Assembly: GCF_003259505.1 (NCBI RefSeq)
Contig: NZ_QLLK01000005.1
Location: forward strand, 124,001 to 188,000
Source of the DNA: Algoriphagus yeomjeoni
GTDB lineage: Bacteria > Bacteroidota > Bacteroidia > Cytophagales > Cyclobacteriaceae
Reading direction: 5' to 3'
Length of the DNA: 64,000 bases
Below the pieces are notes generated by a model. It made no database searches. It was given only the letters and a program-made list of their open reading frames with translations, and had not been told where the DNA came from. Position 1 is the stretch's first letter, and each line of letters begins with the position of its first letter. Positions 60,556-64,000 of the stretch are shown here, in pieces. The translations under genes were made by a program, and so were the position numbers.

Positions 60556-62730
60556 TCAAGAAGTCAATTTCTGAAGCAATTGCCTCACTTGCTTGACGGA
60601 TTTGATATTGAAATTCGCTTGGGTAAAAGCATAGCCTACACGAATTGAGTAAGCATTTTTTGGCATCGCTTTGAACGTGTCTTCATCCGTCCAGTCATCA
60701 CCTATTGCCAAGATGAAATCATATTCTCCACCTTTCATCATGGCTGTTGCAGCTCGGCCTTTATTGATATCCGGGCGCTTGATTTCCAAGACCATATTTC
60801 CTTCCAAAACCTGCAAGTTGTGTCCTCTTGCCATATATTTCAGATGACTGAAGAGCTCCCGCATCCTGAGATCTCCCAGACCACTTTCTACTTTTCTATA
60901 GTGCCAAACAAGTGAGTGATGCTTTTCTTCGATGAATGCTCCTGGAGTTCTAAGTACGTAATACTCCATGATCTGACGGATATCATCTTTCCATCCGTCT
61001 TCTATTTCTGCATAAAGCTCCCAATCTCCCTTGTTCTCTTTCTTTTTGACCCACACACCGTGTTCGGCGATCATATCAATATCTTGACCATCAAACCACC
61101 TGCCGAGGGTGTCTTTGTCTCTTCCTGAGATGACTACTACTTGTGCAAGTTTACTAAGGTCTTTCACAATTCCTTTCAATTCTGCATCTGGTATAGCCTT
61201 CTGAGGATCCGAGTGAAATCCGGTAAGTGTACCGTCATAATCTAGGAATAAAACAGCATTCTTGGCCTTTTTAAAATTTGCCTGAATCTCGTTCATCACT
61301 TTAGCATCTACATCTTTGGAGGTAAGCTCTTCCTGCTTTCTCTTCACGTGATCCAGACGATCCATGAATACTTTCACCCACTGGAATACATCGTATTTTT
61401 TCAGGCTTTCCTGCATGCTGCTGATTCTGGCTTTTTGCTCTGCCAGAGGCATGGATAGCGCATTGTAAATCGCATCGACTACGCCTTGTCTGTCATTTGG
61501 ATTGACCAAAATAGCATCCTGCAATTCTTTGGATGCACCAGCCATTTCAGACAATATCAATACACCCGTCTGATCAGTTTTGCTTGCCACGAATTCCTTA
61601 CAAACTAGATTCATGCCGTCACGCAGAGGAGTTACCAACGCGATGTCTGACATGTTGTAAAATGCACTGAGTTCTTCGAAAGGGAAACTTCTGTAAAAAT
61701 AATGCACCGGCACCCAATTCAGCGTGGAATATTCACTGTTGATCCGACCTACTAGTAAGTCAATTTCCTCTTTTAGCTCTTTGTAAGATTGGACTTTGTC
61801 CCGGCTAGGCACCACGATCATGATCATGGATACTTTGCCATGCAATTCTTTGTGCTGCTCTAGTAATTGATTAAAAGCCTGAATACGCTGAGGAATACCT
61901 TTGGAATAGTCGAGTCGATCAATTGTTAGTAATAGCTTTTGGTCTTCCACTTGCTTGCCAAATTCTCCGACAAAGCGTTGTGTCCTCTTACTTTTGGCTT
62001 GTTTGGCAAATTTGTCGTAATCAATCCCCATCGGGAAGGAATCCACATTGATGATCCTGTTTTCAGCTTGTATGTAGCCACTTTCGCTGGATAGTCCGGT
62101 AAGTCTTCCTACCGCACTGAGGAAGTGGCGCATGTCATCATAGGTGTGAAATCCGATCAGATCTGCTCCGCAAACGCCATCCAAGAGCTCTTTTCTCCAA
62201 GGTATCATCCGTATGATCTCATAGGAAGGAAAAGGGATATGCTGGAAAAATGCGATAGTAGCATTTGGCAATACTTCTCGAAGCATCTGCGGGAGTAAAA
62301 GCAGCTGGTAATCATGAATCCAGATTGTATCGTCTGGTCCTGCTTTTTTCAATATCGCATCACAGAATTTCTGGTTTACACGAACATAAGCATCCCAATG
62401 CTCTGGGTTGTATACCATGTATTGGGTGAAATAGTGAAATGCAGGCCACAACGTTTCATTGCTAAATCCCTCGTAAAACTCTTCAACATCCTCCTTAGAG
62501 AGGAAAACCGGGGCCATTTTGAGATCGTGAAGTTCAAGGATGATTTCAGCTCTTTGTTCGGGATCGTCAACAGTATTTCCAGGCCATCCGATCCAAATAT
62601 TTTCTCCTTCTTTATAGATTGACCCAAGACCAGTGGCTAATCCTCCAGCACTTGGTTTAAATTCAAATCTGCCATTGCGATGACGAAGACTGATAGGAAG
62701 GCGATTGGAAACGATAATGGTTTTTGACAT
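60556..62730 (-). CDS. Bifunctional trehalose-6-phosphate synthase/phosphatase (OtsA-OtsB fusion)
   Basis: 724 aa from ATG 62730 (an upstream in-frame ATG at 62751 adds seven residues). The N-terminal GT20 synthase domain (about 1-465) has SNRLPISL, WIGWPGNT, the DYQLLLLP segment, FHTYDD and LDYSKGIPQRI. The C-terminal HAD phosphatase domain begins with FLDYDGTLTGF and ends with GDDWTDEDTF. The fusion makes trehalose from UDP-glucose and glucose 6-phosphate in one polypeptide, as a compatible solute or reserve. The GH15 enzyme 1.8 kb away may degrade it. Single gene. Confidence 0.94.
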   Translation of the reverse strand: MSKTIIVSNRLPISLRHRNGRFEFKPSAGGLATGLGSIYKEGENIWIGWPGNTVDDPEQRAEIILELHDLKMAPVFLSKEDVEEFYEGFSNETLWPAFHYFTQYMVYNPEHWDAYVRVNQKFCDAILKKAGPDDTIWIHDYQLLLLPQMLREVLPNATIAFFQHIPFPSYEIIRMIPWRKELLDGVCGADLIGFHTYDDMRHFLSAVGRLTGLSSESGYIQAENRIINVDSFPMGIDYDKFAKQAKSKRTQRFVGEFGKQVEDQKLLLTIDRLDYSKGIPQRIQAFNQLLEQHKELHGKVSMIMIVVPSRDKVQSYKELKEEIDLLVGRINSEYSTLNWVPVHYFYRSFPFEELSAFYNMSDIALVTPLRDGMNLVCKEFVASKTDQTGVLILSEMAGASKELQDAILVNPNDRQGVVDAIYNALSMPLAEQKARISSMQESLKKYDVFQWVKVFMDRLDHVKRKQEELTSKDVDAKVMNEIQANFKKAKNAVLFLDYDGTLTGFHSDPQKAIPDAELKGIVKDLSKLAQVVVISGRDKDTLGRWFDGQDIDMIAEHGVWVKKKENKGDWELYAEIEDGWKDDIRQIMEYYVLRTPGAFIEEKHHSLVWHYRKVESGLGDLRMRELFSHLKYMARGHNLQVLEGNMVLEIKRPDINKGRAATAMMKGGEYDFILAIGDDWTDEDTFKAMPKNAYSIRVGYAFTQANFNIKSVKQVRQLLQKLTS

Positions 62731-62872
62731 ATATAGGTAGTTTAAAAACAAGAAAAGGAAAAGTCCAATTCAAAAAGGTGAGAAGTTAAGATAAAGAATA
62801 TCCGCCAAAATATAAACAAGAAGAGACTTAATGAGTTTAATCAATCACTGTATTTCATGATTTGATAACAAA

Positions 62873-62898
62873 AAAGCACCCGGTTGTTCGGGTGCTTT
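62873..62898 (-). terminator. Rho-independent terminator of the haloperoxidase-like gene
   Basis: A perfect 10-bp stem AAAGCACCCG/CGGGTGCTTT (62873-62882 with 62889-62898) with a 6-base loop and T-run on the minus strand, five bases after the stop codon. Confidence 0.85.
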
Positions 62899-62903
62899 CA
62901 AGT

Positions 62904-64000
62904 TTATTTGCTGGCTACATTTTTTGGTTTTGTGTCCACTTTTGTCCAGATGAATTTAGCCAAATCCCTTCCTTCCGTAATACCATATTCAATGGCTGGA
63001 CGGTAATGGATTCCTCCGTAGAATCTACTTAGTGCGGCTTCTTCAGCGGCTTGGGAGAAGGAGTCAAACTCTCTTATCGGTAAGCCATAAGCTACTTCAG
63101 AGCTGTCGACAATATGAAACTCATCGCCAAACAAATGTGCCAAGGTGTAGGCTGAAGCTGCCGAAGCCACACTATGTCCGCTGGTATGCTCGGGGAATGG
63201 TGGCGTCTGTAAAAGTGGCACCCACTGCTCATCTATATGTTGGTTGATGTATGTTTCTGGTCTGATGACGTTGCTGCGGTATTTCTCATCCCAGCAGGAA
63301 ATAAAGGCTTCGTTCAGAGAGATACTTGTCATAGCCAAAGCCTCGGCAGTTCCTTTCCAGTCTTTTTCCGCTGCTTTGGATGCAATAGCCGCTATACTCA
63401 TCCAGTGTCCGCCTGGGGTAATTTTCTTTTCCGCAAACATCACATGGCCTTTTACATTCATTTTGTATGGATTACAATCCCAGAAAAGCGCAATTTCTTT
63501 TTGCTCCTCAGTAGCTGCCTTGTCCACATCATAGACTTCCTTAGCTACTTTGAAGAATTCACTATCCGGATCTGTAGAAAATGCAGGAGGTGGTAGTGGT
63601 TTGAATTGGGAAGCAGAGTCAAGAACAAAGGTTCTTATTTTATTCCAGTGTGGTTCAATTGCCTCCATGTAAGCAGGAGGAGTTGGTTGCCATGTTCCTT
63701 CTTCTTCAGTTATAGTGAATTTTGGAAATGATCGGCTTTGATGGTAATTATCTTTGGATGAATAGGCTTTGATTACATCTCCTACTTCTTTGCCGAAGGC
63801 TATGGATGCTTCAAACACATCATCAGGAATACCTTTTTCTTTTAAAGCTTCATAAGCTGCATCTCTGTGCTCGTTCATCAATTCCTCAGAAAAGATCAAT
63901 CCCGTTCCAACGTAGTAGTAGGCTGCCAGAGAAGCCAAGGGTGGGTACACTTTTTCGGAAGGGGAAAAAGCCACTTTCTCCGAACCATTTAATTGTCCCA
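62904..64000 (-). CDS. Vanadium-haloperoxidase/PAP2-related protein, N-terminus outside window
   Basis: The frame is open through the right edge, so the start (probably with a signal peptide) is missing; about 365 codons are visible. PAP2-type vanadate/phosphate-binding motifs are complete: KYRSNVIRPETY (Lys and Arg), PPFPEHTSGHSV (Ser and the first His) and SRFYGGIHYRPA (Arg and the last His). Such proteins are either vanadium-dependent haloperoxidases or phosphatases. The long N-terminal helical part with HWNKIRTFVL favours the vanadium-haloperoxidase-related group. Halogen use cannot be inferred from sequence. Confidence 0.85.
   Translation of the reverse strand, partial: GQLNGSEKVAFSPSEKVYPPLASLAAYYYVGTGLIFSEELMNEHRDAAYEALKEKGIPDDVFEASIAFGKEVGDVIKAYSSKDNYHQSRSFPKFTITEEEGTWQPTPPAYMEAIEPHWNKIRTFVLDSASQFKPLPPPAFSTDPDSEFFKVAKEVYDVDKAATEEQKEIALFWDCNPYKMNVKGHVMFAEKKITPGGHWMSIAAIASKAAEKDWKGTAEALAMTSISLNEAFISCWDEKYRSNVIRPETYINQHIDEQWVPLLQTPPFPEHTSGHSVASAASAYTLAHLFGDEFHIVDSSEVAYGLPIREFDSFSQAAEEAALSRFYGGIHYRPAIEYGITEGRDLAKFIWTKVDTKPKNVASK

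Noticed and set aside
1..64000. CRISPR array, prophage, integrative element or secondary-metabolite cluster
   Set aside because: No regularly spaced repeats, Cas, integrase, phage structural or assembly-line genes were seen. The tandem cassette at 53-57 kb is a local duplication and not a mobile element.

Overview
The window looks like the chromosome of a gliding-type Bacteroidetes bacterium, most likely a Cytophagales/Cyclobacteriaceae member related to Algoriphagus. The evidence is the gldA-gldF-gldG gliding ABC transporter, a DUF4290 gene next to murA, many lipoproteins and paired CxPSR sulfatases, the absence of Shine-Dalgarno-like spacers, and promoters of the Bacteroidetes TTG-N19-TAnnTTTG type (clearest in front of tRNA-His). 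No phage, plasmid, complete insertion sequence or CRISPR array is visible. Both window edges cut genes: gpsA at the left and a PAP2/haloperoxidase-like gene at the right.

Layout. 1-12 kb: central metabolism and housekeeping (gpsA end, PQQ sugar dehydrogenase lipoprotein, fbp, aspartate kinase, a Tat-exported Gfo/Idh oxidoreductase, fructosamine-kinase-like protein with a low-Mr phosphatase, waaA, rsgA, a phosphoribosyltransferase, panB) and one unrecognised exported protein. 12-16.5 kb: a three-gene alpha-glucan operon (debranching enzyme, GT4 transferase, GH57). 16.6-24.4 kb: a 46-codon ORF bounded by terminators, tRNA-His(GUG), pyrC-type dihydroorotase, a DEAD-box helicase, hydrolases, an M20 amidohydrolase, an SDR and a TlpA-like protein. 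24.5-29.3 kb: gldAFG and dnaN. 29.4-45.5 kb: an accessory and catabolic stretch with VOC proteins, two sulfatases around an SDR, a fatty acid desaturase, an esterase-cupin fusion, a GH25 lysozyme-like protein, an M20 peptidase, and an operon for a sugar-acid (aldonate) route (IlvD/Edd dehydratase, SDR, acetoacetate-decarboxylase-like protein). 45.7-53.4 kb: murA, DUF4290, UvrD helicase and an acyltransferase on the minus strand, then ECF sigma, zinc-finger-like anti-sigma, gmk and nadD on the plus strand. 53.4-56.9 kb: a tandemly duplicated cassette. 57-64 kb: GH15 trehalase-like enzyme, a repeat-rich intergenic region, a lipoprotein amidase, the OtsA-OtsB fusion, and the haloperoxidase-like gene.

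The most unusual region is 53.4-56.9 kb. Two copies of the same arrangement follow each other with an offset of about 1,788 bp: a nadD 3' tail (intact in the first copy, a decayed remnant in the second), a leader of about 85 nt that is almost identical between copies, a small exported peptide gene with four cysteines, an intercistronic hairpin, and a six-bladed beta-propeller lipoprotein. The leader is far better conserved than the DNA on either side and contains hairpins that could be mutually exclusive, the last followed by a U-tract. This makes it a candidate cis-regulatory RNA or attenuator for a peptide/propeller surface system. The first peptide gene carries a -1 frameshift.

Other points are a MurA with Asp in place of the catalytic Cys, a dihydroorotase-family protein with Gln at the first metal-binding His, U-U mismatches in the tRNA-His acceptor stem, and several families of dispersed intergenic repeats.
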